Shown: in pieces, positions 49,543-61,642 of the stretch
Position numbering within the stretch: the stretch's first letter is position 1
Layout: every line of letters begins with the position of its first letter
NCBI GenBank assembly: GCA_001574975.1
Contig: KQ965736.1
Coordinates: forward strand, 476,910 to 540,909
Length of the DNA: 64,000 nucleotides
Direction of reading: 5' to 3'
DNA from: Gonapodya prolifera JEL478
Lineage: Eukaryota > Monoblepharomycota > Monoblepharidomycetes > Monoblepharidales > Gonapodyaceae
Notes under the pieces: generated by a model
Told to the model about the DNA's origin: nothing
The model's database searches: none
What the model saw: only the letters and a program-made list of their open reading frames with translations
Program-made: the position numbers and the translations under genes

Positions 49543-51855
49543 CTATGTAATATACGCCTTCTTTGCTTGTGAAATCTGAAATATGGCTCCAGTTCGAGGG
49601 CACGTGATCTGTCCGTCATGCTTTGCAGCAGCATCGCGAAGTGCCTGGAGGAGTCGCATCAAACACAAAAAGAAAGGGCATGTAAGTTCATATAAGTACT
49701 GTACACGTCGATGTTTCAATGAGGCGAATACCCGCTCACCCGTTCAGAGTAGACATATCCGTTTGGTAGCACCATGGGCAGATTATGCTCATCTATGACC
49801 TCTCCAGACATCCTACACACAAGCTTCGAGTTGACCCGGTGACTTCTCGGAAGACGCTCGGCCAGGTCACCAAATGTTGTGGGGTCGCAGGTGGGACAGT
49901 TCACGGAGCGGTTATCACGCTGAGAGCACATGGGTGTCTTCAGAGCTGATAAGCCTGCTTGTAAAGTAGATTCGAGGAGAGGAAGTGCGGTAAGTGAGTT
50001 TAGGGAGAAGTTGTCGGATCGGAATTGGGAAGCGAGGGTTTGCCAACGGGTGGGAGCGAAGAGGGACTAAATACCCATGAAGACAAATTCGCGTCATAAA
50101 AGAGCAGATAATCAAAGTGTCGCAAGTACAAAACCAAGTTCGTCGCCGATCCAAAATGCCGAAGCAGCAATGGGCTCTCCATTCAATGTAATAAACACCC
50201 CATAACACCTACTTTATATGGCTCACATTTCGTATCAGGGCCAAAAGCCAGCATTGCCATCGCCCTCTGAAGGTCAGCCATGTGGGTCTCCGCCTGGGGC
50301 GCGAGGTGTTTCCGGGCGTAAGCCAGGGCTTCACTTGTGCGACGTGAGCGAATCAGTTCAATGTAGTCCTGCAGGCGGAGCTGAAACTCCAATGTGCTCT
50401 GGAATGGAGGGGCGAGAGAGAAGTGGCCACAAATGGAGGAGTTAAGAGAAACGTGAACGCTATAAAGATTCGCGAGAAGCGTGCCACTCACTTTGATCTT
50501 CTTTAACCCTGATTTGTTATCTGTGCACCACGCCAGACACTCTGCGGAGCTGTGACTCTCCAGAGCCTGCTCAATTCGACGCACTTGGCTGAAAAGTTCA
50601 ATATCCGTCAGGTCCTGTAAATTTGGGAGGACGAACGGAGCAAAGTGATAAATGGGCAACCAACTGGGGACGGAAACGACCGGTCGACATTCAAATCCCG
50701 AGATTCAGAGTTCCCGTTCGAGGCATCGTGTAAAAGTGCCCCACCACCAAAGTAGAATAAGCTTTGAGAGCGAGCCCAAGGTACTTGCTTTAGCATGGGC
50801 TGTGTCGTGGTAACAGCTCCTCTCTGGAGTCCGCACGGAGCAACAAAACAAAACCACCTCCCACTCCTGTTACACATTCACGACTTACCTCGATCCCACC
50901 AACTTTCGATAAAGTCGCTGCAGACGTTCCCCACCCTTTTCTGAGCAAATATTCCGCCAGGACTCGGTCTAGCCTTACTTTACACCATCGAGAGTACTCG
51001 GGTGAGTCCGTCGCCGGAACGTGAGCAAGATCATCAAGGTGCGCAAGGCGGGCTCGTGTGCGGTGAAGCGGTAGGGTGGAGTCGGGAGCAGTCTCGACGA
51101 GCTTTGAAGTTGGGGGGAAAGTGACACACATGGTATGGTTTTGGAAGATACCAATCACGAGGTTGACTTTACGATGTCGCATTGAAGTGACACTACAACT
51201 GACCTTCTTTTTGAGTTTCTGCATCCTCTCGATCATGATTGACAGCTGGGTAGCAGCCTCCTCTGGTGAAAGTATGGAGCTCTGAGTTGGTGATGACTCT
51301 GCCCCGCTGTTCGCATGTCCTGCATGTTCGCTAAGTGGCACCGTCCCTGCTCCCGGAGTTACTGCCGCAGCCTTGGAGGCCAGCTCCGACGCTTGAGTTG
51401 CGAGGAGAGAGAGCTCCCGCTCAACAAGTCGTTGCGAAGATCGCAGGGCTTTACGGAGGTGCTCAAGTGGGACCTTTTAAGATAATTGACGCGTGAGAGA
51501 TGTGACGACGCGTTCAGCGGGGGATTAAAACAGCATTCACGATTTGAGGAGAGTTTCATTCAAGAGCGTCCCCCGAAGCGATGGCGATAAGTGACGTCCA
51601 TTGATGCAGAACGCGCGGCGCTATTCGGATACACCCAGCTGGTTCGCTAAGATCGTTATTCCATCGGCGCAACGTAGTTTCACCCTCGTGCTCCCGAATT
51701 CTTCCACGGGGACGCGGCAAGAGAGCTGTAGCTTCTGCACTCACAGAAATGAGAGGTTGCTCCAGTTGCAAAAGAGCTTCGTGGTTTAGCTTCGTCTTAT
51801 CCCCCATATTTGTTCCAAGCTGTTTGCGAAGTGGGTTGACCAAAGAAAGCTTCAT
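49543..51855 (-). CDS. GID/CTLH E3 ligase subunit Gid9 (MAEA, Fyv10)
   Basis: Gid9/MAEA is a RING-like catalytic subunit of the CTLH/GID ubiquitin ligase, which degrades gluconeogenic enzymes in yeast. The ATG at 51855 starts MKLSLVNPLRKQ (a GTG just upstream is ignored). Exons give HEALLQLEQPLI, a Ser-rich stretch, LARLAHLDDL-type helix with YSRWCKVRLDRVLAEYLLRKG (LisH-like), then the CTLH region DIELFSQVRRIEQALESHS, ECLAWCTDN, LEFQLRLQDYIELI and ALAYARKHLAPQAE. The CRA part and the zinc-binding end follow: SVNCPTCDPTTFGDLAERLP, LVCRMSGEVIDEHNLPMVLPNG and GQITCPRTGAIF. The stop (TAG) is at 49543-49545. Its start lies 615 bp from that of CDH1. Confidence 0.92.
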
Positions 51856-52470
51856 CACGACGGTTGTTTCACTTCTTTCCTCCCTCCCTTTCTGCTGCTA
51901 GAGAACTTTGAAACAATTGATGTTCCAAGCCCAGCTCCTATCGCTCTTTCACGCCCTTCATTTTGTAATGTTTGAGCAAACTTCATTAACAATTCAACTA
52001 ATTTCGAGCAGCTTCATGCTTTAAATCCAAGGAAAATCTGCAGAGCAATGTTCTGCTCGCTCGAAGGCAACTGTGCGTGAGCCCAGGCGGACAAGATATT
52101 TGACACTTCCACAACTTCGCTTGGGACCACCCACACACCTTCTCACCCACAGAAACACACACAGGCAGCCCCGCAAGCGCGCCCCCCCTACACGCCATTT
52201 CTCCGCGCCTGAGAGCACACGAGCACTAAAATCCACCGATTGATCGATCGGGTCACCCGCTTTGAGCTTTGAGCGAAACAAGCGGCCGCGACAAACACAA
52301 CGCCGGCTGGAGATCCGAGTCGGTCGCCTGCGGCAGACACTTCCGGCGACTGACGACGACGTGATACAGAACCTTCCAGGCGGAGTTGCATTGTCCCCCC
52401 CACCACTAGGCCTCGTCACCTAATAATCCACCAAGATACCACACTCACTACACGAACCGTACCGTACGAC
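51856..52470. promoter_or_regulatory. 615-bp divergent promoter region between GID9 and CDH1
   Basis: The longest gap between two divergent starts in the window. It is CT-rich near both genes, has a TTGATCGATC partial palindrome at about 52240, and shows no open frame with coding character on either strand. Its role as a shared upstream region is inferred from position. Confidence 0.5.
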
Positions 52471-55425
52471 ATGGCAGACTCACCATTTTGGCAGAAAGTC
52501 CGCCTGAGTAGCAGCCACAGCAGCCACGGAAGCGGCAACTCTGCGCTCGTGCCAAAGCGAGTTCCTGGGACTGGGATGATCGATTTTACCGTGCACTCAG
52601 ACTCCGATTCGACACTCGTCTGGTCGCAATTGTCTGCGCAGTCCCCGTCGCCGTTCTCGACTCCGCTGCCTCTCAATGCGCACTCGCTCAACTCAACGAC
52701 TCGCAACCATATTGCACCTTCTCCTCTACCTCGCAAACCGGCGTTAGACCCGGACAACAATCCGTTCCTGGATTCCCCCTCTATCCCCTACGCTTCGTCG
52801 TCCACTACCGCCTCATCTTCCGCTTCACAACGCCAACATCTCCCTCCTGCTGCTGGTCCTTCTGCCCCCACAAAGCGCAGGCACACACCTGCACCATCGT
52901 TATCCATTCCCCACCCTCACACTGCCCACACTCGCCGCGCTGTGAATACGGAGAAAGTCCTTCTCTCCTATTCCTACGATCCTTTCGCAGACCCTCCAGC
53001 CGAAGTGCCTCTTCGCACGGATCGAAGAAAGGACAGATTGGATGACAGTGATGAGGAGAATGATGCCTGTGGGTGTTCAAGAGGTGTCCAGCACGGGGAC
53101 CGTCCATCTGCGGGGTATTGCGTTGGCACAAGTTTTCGACTGCTGGCGTTGATGTCAACGAATGGACGGACGGGGGACTGGAGCGCCTCGAGGCGTGTGC
53201 GTGTGTGTGTTGGGGGTAATGGGAGCGGCGTGCGTTTGATGAATGCGCATGATCGCAATCGATGTGGTGTTTCGCTTTCCAAACTTTGCTTGTCACCCCA
53301 TTAATCTTGGTTTCCCTCCCAATAATCAGCGTGTATCGCTCCAACCGTGGCTTCATCATCCCGCGCCTCCCGCCCTCTGTCGCCTCCTTCCTCGCCTCCA
53401 TCTTCTCCCCTATCCTCAGCCCCTGCCCGTTTTAAGCGCCCCATCGCTGTCCCCCGTCCTCGTACTTCGACCTCCACCGCCTCTCGCCCTCGCCGGACAC
53501 CTGGAAATCCCCCGGGTACACCCACCCGGTCCCGACCATCCAAAAATCCTGTAGCGGACCGATTCATACCTCTTCGCGCAGGCCGAGACATTTCCACACG
53601 GTTTGAGCTACACGGAACGGATTTAGACGGGCCAAGAGAGAGGAACGATGGGATGGAAGCTGATACAGGTGAGTTCGGAATCTACCTTTGAGGAAAGCAA
53701 CGAGGAGCGAGACGTTCAGCATGGACCAACGGCTCTTTTGCAAGCTTTTCATATGTGCTCTCGGCTAACCTTTCTCGCCCCGCATTGCTGAATACCATGT
53801 CTGTTCCAGAAGACGTCACACGCTCCTACAACGCCGTCATAGCCACGGAGATTGGTGCGCTTCCCCTTCGTCCCGAGGACGTATTACCCCCCTACTCTAC
53901 ATCCCACTCGTACCGCTCGCGCAACCCCACGACGAGCCTCTTTGACTACCGCGATCCCGACGAGCCTGTCCCTCTTGACCTTCTTGCTCCCCCAACCCAA
54001 ACGCCGCAACCAGCTGCCCGGACTTGGTCGGCACCTGCTGCGACACCAAGCATCCGGGAAGGCATGCTTATCGACGCGGAGCCTGAGAACTCGAACCCGT
54101 TCATGCCTCACAATGCCCCGCCAAGCACTCCCGTGCGATCTCGGATCAGCCACTCTCCGTCTTTGCTGACGAGTAGATCTCAGGCAATTCTGGCAGCACC
54201 ACGGAAACAGGGACGACACATTGTCCGGGTGCCGTACAAGGTTCTTGATGCGCCCGAACTGAAGGACGATTTTTACTTAAATTTGGTGGACTGGTCGTCG
54301 GGGAATACGATGGTAGTTGGTCTGGGAAGCGCAGTGTATCTGTGGAGCGCGATCACGACAAAAGTGACCAAGCTGTGCGATTTGGCTGATCTGGGGAGCG
54401 ATACAGTGACAGGTGTGAGCTGGAGTGGCAAGGTTCGTTTCTAGTCGGAGTTACTGACATAGTTTGAATGGATGTTGAAAGTTCATTTGTTTCGGTTTTC
54501 CTCAGGGGAATGTATTGGCAGTGGGCACGAATAAGGGCTACGTGCAACTGTGGGACGTTGCCAAGGGAAAGATGTTCCGCTCCATGAGAGGGCACGGGGC
54601 GAGAGTCGGTAAGTGTTTTGTCTGATCGGCTCCGAAATCATACATTAACAACGTGTCCATTCTGTGGAATCCCGCCTTTGCTTCTTCCCTTTTCTTTTCG
54701 CAGGCTCAATAGCCTGGAATGGTGATGTCGTAAGCTCTGGCGGTAGGGACCGAACAATCTTCCACCGCGACACGCGTGACAAGTCAGACTACTTCCGGAC
54801 CCTCTATGGGCACAAGCAGGAGATTTGCGGACTCAAGTGGAATGTTGATGACCAGATGATGGCGTCGGGTGGAAACGACAACCAACTACTCATTTGGGAC
54901 AAGTTTGAGGCCACACCAAGGCACATACTGGCAGCTCATTCTGCTGCTGTTAAGGCCATCGCATGGTCGCCGCACCAACGCGGTCTGCTAGCATCGGGCG
55001 GGGGAACTGCGGACCGCAGAATTCGCTTCTGGAATGCGTCGTCGGGGCAGTGCTTACAGGAGGTGGATACGACACAACAAGTGTGCAATCTGGCGTGGTC
55101 ACAGACGAGTGTAGAGCTGGTCAGTACGCATGGCTACTCAAACAACCAGGTGCTCATTTGGGACTATCCCTCCATGAAACCGACTGCCACACTCACTGGA
55201 CACACGATGAGGGTGCTGTTCTTGGCGATGTCGCCCGATGGACAGAATATTGTAACGGGCGCGGGAGATGAAACGCTGAGGTTTTGGGTGAGTATCATGA
55301 ACGGAACGGAGTTGATTGGGTCAATCACTGATCAGTCTTTCATTTCCAAACAGCACGTATTCGATGGCCGCAAGCAAAAGGAGGCCAGAGGAATGTCGAT
55401 CGCCGATATGCCATCGCTCCGTTGA
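52471..55425 (+). CDS. CDH1: APC/C activator Cdh1 (Fizzy-related)
   Basis: Cdh1 binds the anaphase-promoting complex and recruits D-box/KEN substrates from late mitosis into G1. The ATG at 52471 (MADSPFWQKVRL) opens a Ser/Pro-rich extension of about 200 residues. An intron with compatible phase (t|cg at about 53069 and 53330) joins the conserved part. This carries a C-box DRFIPLR (about 53554-53574), then, after another intron, YNAVIATEIGAL and VPYKVLDAPELKDDFYLNLVDW. A seven-blade WD40 propeller ends it (SWSGKGNVLAVGTNKGYV, RVGSIAWNGDVVSSGGRDR, KAIAWSPHQRGLLASGGGTA, VSTHGYSNNQVLIWDYP). Two oddities: the C-box has Leu where Ser or His is usual, and the protein ends PSLR rather than with the Ile-Arg tail. 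The extension is unusually long. Confidence 0.94.
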
Positions 55426-55566
55426 TTTGTGACCCTCGAATATCTTCGGATTCCGTGGGAATTATCAATATCCATTTTTTTGCAATTTCATGATCGCGTT
55501 CACGATTGTATCAGATACCGACAGATTAATGCATTTTGTGATTCACCCAAATATAATACATTCCCA

Positions 55567-57628
55567 TCACACCCAAGGATTACCGAAACTAGGTAACGCT
55601 ACCTTCTTCTTGGGAGACCGTGATCGTTCGCTCCTGGATGGGGATTCTGACGCTTCTCCGCCTCGACCACGTGGATCAGTGGGTGTTTGCGGACTGTCAA
55701 TTGCTTTGTCCAACGATTCCTCTGAACCTCTCGAGGCAGGTCGCTTCCCCGGTCTGTCCTCCTTTGGAGACGGACGCCGAAGCTGCTCGTCGACCTCTTT
55801 CTTCAGTTCAGTTGGATGGCGCAGTAGCGGTATAGGAGCGGTTTCCGTCGGGCTCTCCTCAAGGGCTCGTCTGAGTGCAACCACCCAGTCCACCATTTCC
55901 TCCTCCTTGTTTGTCTTCAGGAGGTACCGTGTTTCCGTTCCTGACGATACTGCAGAAAGTGGGGCTGTCCCTGCTTTGTCGTCACCGACATCTGGAATGC
56001 TGGACGAACTCCCTCCCAAAAGGCTCTTACTGCTACTGATTTCCACGATTTCGAAAACAGGACCGGACTTGGACGTGCTCACGTTGGACGCAGATTGCGT
56101 CATTCCAGGAAGGTCTACGAAAACTCGCGGTTTCCGCAGCTGAACAGTGATCAGTGTCTCGGGTTTTGTCACTTGTTCGAACAAGGTGAACTCCATTTCA
56201 CTATCATTGTTCGAAGAAGGGCAAACTCACTCCGTCGATAAAAGATGTCTTTGGAATCGGTCGGCTTCGAGGAGAAGAAGCCCTTCGTTTCGCTATGTTG
56301 AAACAAGTGAAAGTATCCGCTTTCTACAGCGTTATAAATGAGTGAGGTGTTTGTCCCCTCAACGTGTCGCCTAAAACCCACGAGTCAAAACCCCCCATGC
56401 CGGTTTCCACGAGTTTCTGAAGAACCCTCCCTGCTTGAAGAGCAAGCCTTCTTTAACAATCGCGGTATGTTCGACCTCAAAGCCGAAATTTTCCACCGTG
56501 ATGGCCGTCGCAAACACTTCTGAAGCCACAACGTCATGGCGCCTCGAAAACTCGGAGAAAGGCGACGAGGTCTTCATTTGATCGACAAATGAAGTAAATT
56601 TGAGTGTTATTTGAATCATAGTTTGATGGAAGTTCTGCAGAGACGTGCCATGCTCCTTCCAAATTCTGCAGTAGTGAGACCGTGGTGAAGTTGAGTGTTG
56701 TCAGCAATAAAATCGCTGCGTTCTCACTTGTGAAGGTCCTCCACGAGCTTTCGATCAGTTTCTGCGGCTTGGACGAACAAATCTGCGGTCCCCTTACGGT
56801 ACTCGTTCTCGGTCTCAATCATAGCGCTTATTACATTTGAGACGACTTGGCCAGAAAGGAAAGGATCTTCATAAATTCCGTTGGTAAACCATTTTTCCAG
56901 TTGTACGTTGAACTGCGACCGACACACCAGTTGTGGATAGGAACCTTGCTTGTGTCCGTTTCGCCTGAGTTGATTCGTACTTGCCAATGGCGTCGATGGT
57001 TTCCAGCCGACCCTTCTCTGCAGATGCATACAGTTTCTCGTACGCCTTTTTGAATTTCTAATTTTACGAGGGTCACTGAGCTAAAAGGCGATCGCAAGAA
57101 GCTCGTTTTATCTCACCTTCCCATCGTTTGTTATTCTGTCGCGCAACGACTTCAATTTCTTCAACGTTTCGTCTTCTGTCTTGACGACAAGCTGGAACTG
57201 CGCGGAGAACTTGCCCAGCGTCTCCGCAACAGCGTTAATATTCTGCTCCGTCCCTGCAATCTCGTCGACGGTCGGCGTGAAAACTGTCGCAAGCCGAGCG
57301 TACTCTTTCTGCCAATATGGAACGGAACTATGAAACGAGCACTTGAAAAGCATGGTGGACAAGGACGAATCTCACCCCTATTCGCGATTCCGCTTCTTGT
57401 ATTGCGGTAAAAGACGTGATGACTTCTTCTAGGAGAGTTCCCCATATGCTGAGAACACATTTTAACCATTGAGTCCAGCACTTTTATGTGAATTGTGCAC
57501 TCTTACCGAAACCGCTCCTGCACTATCAACGCCCGCCGTGCCTGCTCATTTGACCGTGGCCAGTACTCGAGAAAGCGTGGGTTCACGAAAGGCTTTTCGA
57601 CCACTGATTGTGGGGCTTCCGCGGACAT
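55567..57628 (-). CDS. BAR/PH-domain protein, Slm1-like
   Basis: The ATG at 57626-57628 starts MSAEAPQSVVEKPFVNPRFLEYW. Short exons then encode a long helical region (WGTLLEEVITSFTAIQEAE, RLATVFTPTVDEIAG, KTEDETLKKLKSLRDRI, KFKKAYEKLYASAEKGRLETI, NEYRKGTADLFVQAAETDRKL) typical of an F-BAR/BAR-like module. A PH domain follows: VKEGLLFKQGGFFRNSWKPAW, GVLTRGFLRHVEG, YFHLFQHSE and EEEMVDWVVALRRALEE. The C-terminal ~100 residues are Ser/Pro/Arg-rich. BAR plus PH is the plan of Slm1/Slm2, phosphoinositide-binding effectors of TORC2 at the plasma membrane. That subfamily call is by architecture, not by clear identity. The stop is at 55567; it converges with CDH1. Confidence 0.72.
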
Positions 57629-57846
57629 GGTAAAATTTTTGACCTCAGTCACAACCGCATGAATTTCTTCCGTCCAAACTGTCCTCTTGGTGCGGTCGTA
57701 CGATTCTACCTCGAATTACCAGATAATCAAAATACAAATTAGAACTACCATATTTATGTCAATTCCATCTCTCCCAATATTATTCTCTGATCGCTTTTCA
57801 TCGACCCCCCTCTGGAACCACCCCCCTTCCAGCACCACGGTCCAGC

Positions 57847-60506
57847 TCAAACCCTCGATCCCGCCAAGAACCCGCTTGGCGGTCTCGGTCCTCCCACATG
57901 CCCCGGCACTCTCTCTCGTTCCCTTTCTCGCTCGTAACGCTCCAAGCTCGGGTACCCTCGCTCCCTCTCCCCCTGTGCTGCGCCGCCACGATCCCGCTCG
58001 TACGCCTGATATGCCTGCGCCGCCTGGGCAGCGTACGCAGCGGATTGAGGATATGCCTTGGGTGGAGGGGCAACCTCTTTTGACTCGCCGTGGCTGTGGC
58101 CGTTACCGGGGGCATTCGCACGCTGGCTTGGGCTGTGCGTGAGCAACCCCCCCTGTTGAACAGGAGCGTGCCCGTGCGCTTGCATTTGCGTGGGAGCGTG
58201 AGAGGGCATGTTCCCATTTCCGTATGCGTTCCCTTGTCCTGGTTGTCCTGGTGCATTCGGTGCGTAGCCTCCATTCCCCTGAGGGTACACCTGCGAGTAC
58301 GGCACATTCGCGTACGCATACCCCGTCGGCGACTCCCCCCGTCCCCCGCTCATTAAGTCCACCTCGCTTGCCTCCTTGCCCACGGCCAAACTGCCTCCGG
58401 CAGGGCCTGCGCTGAGTGCTTCCACATAGTCGTACGACACTTCACCCACTGGAGTAGATTTAACGGAAGGGAATGGGTCAGACGTGCTAGACATGCGTTG
58501 TGGTGTTGAGGCCAACTCACTCTCGGTTTGATCTGAACCGATCACCTCCGCCTCCTCCGGCACTCTCAATCTCAATCCCGGTATCTACACACCAACAATG
58601 AAGATGAACCCTCCACCATCATATCCACCCAATACAATCCGCACCCACCCTTTGCATGACTGCCACAATTATACACGTTGCAAAGAACGACCAACCAGCG
58701 CCGGCGCTGGCACTCGCAAGCTGCTTGCCTACTTGCGCCCAGTTGCCGTCCAGCCAACCAAGGGGTGGAAGAGAGGCAATGCAAACAGGATCGACAGTTG
58801 CAAAGGACGGGTAAATGTCTGGAATGGTGGGGCGGATTGGGTGAAGGGGTTAGGGAGTGGAGTTGGGAATGGTGAGTAAACTCCTGGGCAGAGCTCTTGC
58901 AACTAAGACAAGGAAACCCACTCAAGGCCTTGATAGACCGCTGTGCGAAAACTCCAGTGAGTATGGCTCCAGTGACACCGCCGATGCCGTGCACGTTAAA
59001 AGCGTCAAGAGTGTCATCTGCAATGAGTGGTGTGTGTGGTTGGTGAACTTGTCAACGAGCACACAACACCCAAACAACACCTTCACTTACCAAACAAAAA
59101 GTATGCTTTCAATCTCACCATAGTATTACACACCAGCGCCGTAATCGCACCAATCGCGAATGCGCTCCCTCCAGACACGAAACCGCTTGCTGGCGTGATC
59201 CCTACCAAGCCTGCAACGGCACCTGAGCAGAATCCCAGACCCGACACTTTTCGGTGGCCTAGATAGTCCACAAGCATCCATACGAGTCCCCCCGTGGCGG
59301 CAGCGATGTTGGTCACCATCATGGCGTTGGCGGAGCGTGCGTTTGAAGCGACTTCGGAGCCGCCGTTGAAGCCGAACCAGCCGAACCAGAGGAGAGCTGT
59401 GTAGGGAGAGTGTTGAAAATGGGACAGTGTCAATAAGCAGGACGAAAAAGTGAAAACCTCCCAGATTCTAGGTGTGCATTTTCGGACGAGTTTCGCAGCC
59501 TATTCTCGCCCCGTCCCGTCCTCCAACATAATCCCCCGTGCTTTCTCACCAGTTCCTAGGAACACGTTAGCCATTGAACTGGCCACAAAATCGTCGGTAT
59601 GCTTCCTGCGCCCGATCACGACCGCGAAGGCCAGCCCAGCGAAGCCAGATGACGTGTGCACGGGCGTGCCTCCCGCGAAGTCGAGGTAGCCCAGTACTTG
59701 ATTCGCCCACCCGTTGGCGGACCAGGCCCAGTAGGCGATGGGGGCTGATGGGTGAGAAAAACCTGGGTGTGAACTGTGAATGGCACACACAAGATACATG
59801 GACCCACAATAGACAAACGTTGACCAAAGGAACACGAAGACTCCTGCAGGCAAAATGCGAACGCGCTCCGCAGTGGATCCGAATATTAGTGCCGGGGTCA
59901 ATGCAGCAAACATGAGCTCGTAAAACGCGAACGTGACGGTTGGTACCGAGGGTATGTTGGTGAGCACATTCTGGCCGATGTTGCGAAGAAAGCAGTATGT
60001 GCAATCGCCCCACAGCTTTCCCCCCTTGTCGGAAAACGTAAGCGAGAAACCAATGAGGTACCACTGTGTGGGTGTGGGGTGTGTCATCAGGGAAAAGGGA
60101 TCCGACGATAACACGTGTGGCGTCTTATCAAAGGCACGGGCCTCACCGCACCGCGCCGACTCACCTGGACGGTAACAACGGCGTAAGCGAGAAAACAAAG
60201 CATGATGAGCGTTAGAGCGTTCTTGGAACGAGCCATCCCGCTGTAGTAGTAGCCCAGCCCTGAATCCCGATAAGTCTTGTGAAATTACACCTTAAAGCTC
60301 GATAAGAGCTCACCTGGAGTCATGATCATGACCAGTGCGGCGCACATCATGATGAACGTGTTATCTTCAAGGCGGCGACCACGTGCCACCGACATCAGCG
60401 AGGTTCCAATTCAAGCGATGCACGTTGGCCTACCTGCGCCAGTGTACTGGTACGTTGCTGGATCGATGGGCGCGGGGCAGGGATTGACCGCGCCAGTGTC
60501 CGACAT
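57847..60506 (-). CDS. Ammonium transporter (Amt/Mep/Rh family) with long low-complexity tail
   Basis: Amt proteins import ammonium as homotrimers in the plasma membrane. The start (ATG 60504-60506, MSDTGAVNPCPAPIDPATY) is followed by the first helix DNTFIMMCAALVMIMTPG. Later exons give RSKNALTLIMLCFLAYAVV, VQWYLIGFSLTFSD, NIPSVPTVTFAFYELMFAAL and IFGSTAERVRILPA. They go on with PIAYWAWSANGWANQ, LDFAGGTPVHTSSGFAGLA, LLWFGWFGFNGGSE, GFCSGAVAGLVGITPASGFV and FNVHGIGGVTGAILTGVFA. Both pore histidines (in VHTSSG and VHGIGG) are there. After the last helix the final exon adds a cytosolic tail of about 240 residues rich in Gly, Asn, Gln, His and Pro and then in Arg/Glu, ending before TGA at 57847-57849. 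The tail is far longer than the usual regulatory one. Confidence 0.95.
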
Positions 60507-60807
60507 TGGTGGAGTTGGGGGAGGGATACGTGCCTTTGCGAGGCGGGAGGAACGGCAGGGACTGATCCCACCGGAAACGATTAGATGAGTTTGGAAAGCG
60601 TGTGTATGGAAAGGGGCGAGTGCGGGAAGAGGAGGATTGGTGGTCGACGGGACAACGATCGGCTGTGGGGTAGCACCTGTGGTCCGCTTGGCGCAAGGAA
60701 TGCATTTTTTTGAGGACCTCACCGGTCCGATAACCATTAGAAGAGAAAGTAAAGTTTAGATTGTGCCTTTGGGAATATGCCTTTATTTGATGATGTGATC
60801 CAAAGCA

Positions 60808-61642
60808 TCACCCCGGCAATGCATCGAGAACGATGGACGAAGGCACTTCAATGCTATTGACACAGGTGGATTCTACTGAAGCAAGGTACAGAGGCAGCTC
60901 AGACCAGACCCCAAGGAGAGGCGAATGCACTATGTAATTGATACACTTGACGTTCAAGCTCTTCGCTTCCTCCAAAAGGGAGCTGTTAAGAATCGCAACA
61001 ATTTGAGCCCTCCTCCGTATCGTTGCAATCAGAGCTGGTGCGCAGTGGATAGAGCCACAAAAGAATCGTCAATATCAGGGTGAAGGATCTCGAGAGAATA
61101 ATATGTAATGGATCTGTGAACTCAATCAACCCAATCGCTCACAGATTGTCCGCACTTGTCCTCCCACGTTGGCGACCCCTTCAGATAAATAGCACCAGAT
61201 ACCCGGACATAGATCTTTATGGACAGGAGATTGCTCCCTGTCCAACGGTGAGTCCTGCAACTCTGCAATGGAGGGAAATATTGACCATACAGACATTCGA
61301 AATGACTACAACGCTGCTTCATTCCGGAACTGCATGATCTATGACACGCGGCTTTTGGAGAAATTCCTAATCATCAGGTTTGTCGAACTTGAAAGGAAGA
61401 AAGAAAATGGTTCGGGATAACCTGAACTTGACCCTCACCGTCACCGGGAAGCTCATTTCGATCTCGCAATTCCCGCTTGTTTCACACGAATGAAGCAAAA
61501 TCGTGCCATGCTTCGAGAATCCGTGGGCGGGGGACACTTGGCTCAGCGGCTCCGACACTCCCAACAGCCGCTTCACAAGATTCATCTCCGCGGGTGGCGG
61601 TTTTACCCAGTTTTTTATTGTTAGAAAGAAACAGAGCTTCAT
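60808..61642 (-). CDS. Possible multi-exon gene of unknown product
   Basis: Three blocks on the minus strand look protein-like, but I could not join them with confidence: 61642 to about 61430 (MNLVKRLLGVSEPLSQVSPA with donor acg|gtgagg), about 61122-61260 (LLSIKIYVRVSGAIYLKG with donor tct|gtgagc) and about 60808-61050 (ALIATIRRRAQIVAILNSS, then LLGVWSELPLYLASVE). The last block ends at TGA 60808-60810 and an AATAAA lies 20-30 bp further on (60782-60787 on the plus strand), as expected for a gene end. The composition is ordered rather than low-complexity. I recognise no family. It could instead be decayed or non-coding sequence. Confidence 0.3.

Noticed and set aside
53301-53597. Gly/Arg/Glu-rich minus frame opposite CDH1 exon 2
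   Set aside because: It is the complement of Pro/Ser-rich coding sequence; the plus strand has the C-box and splices in frame.
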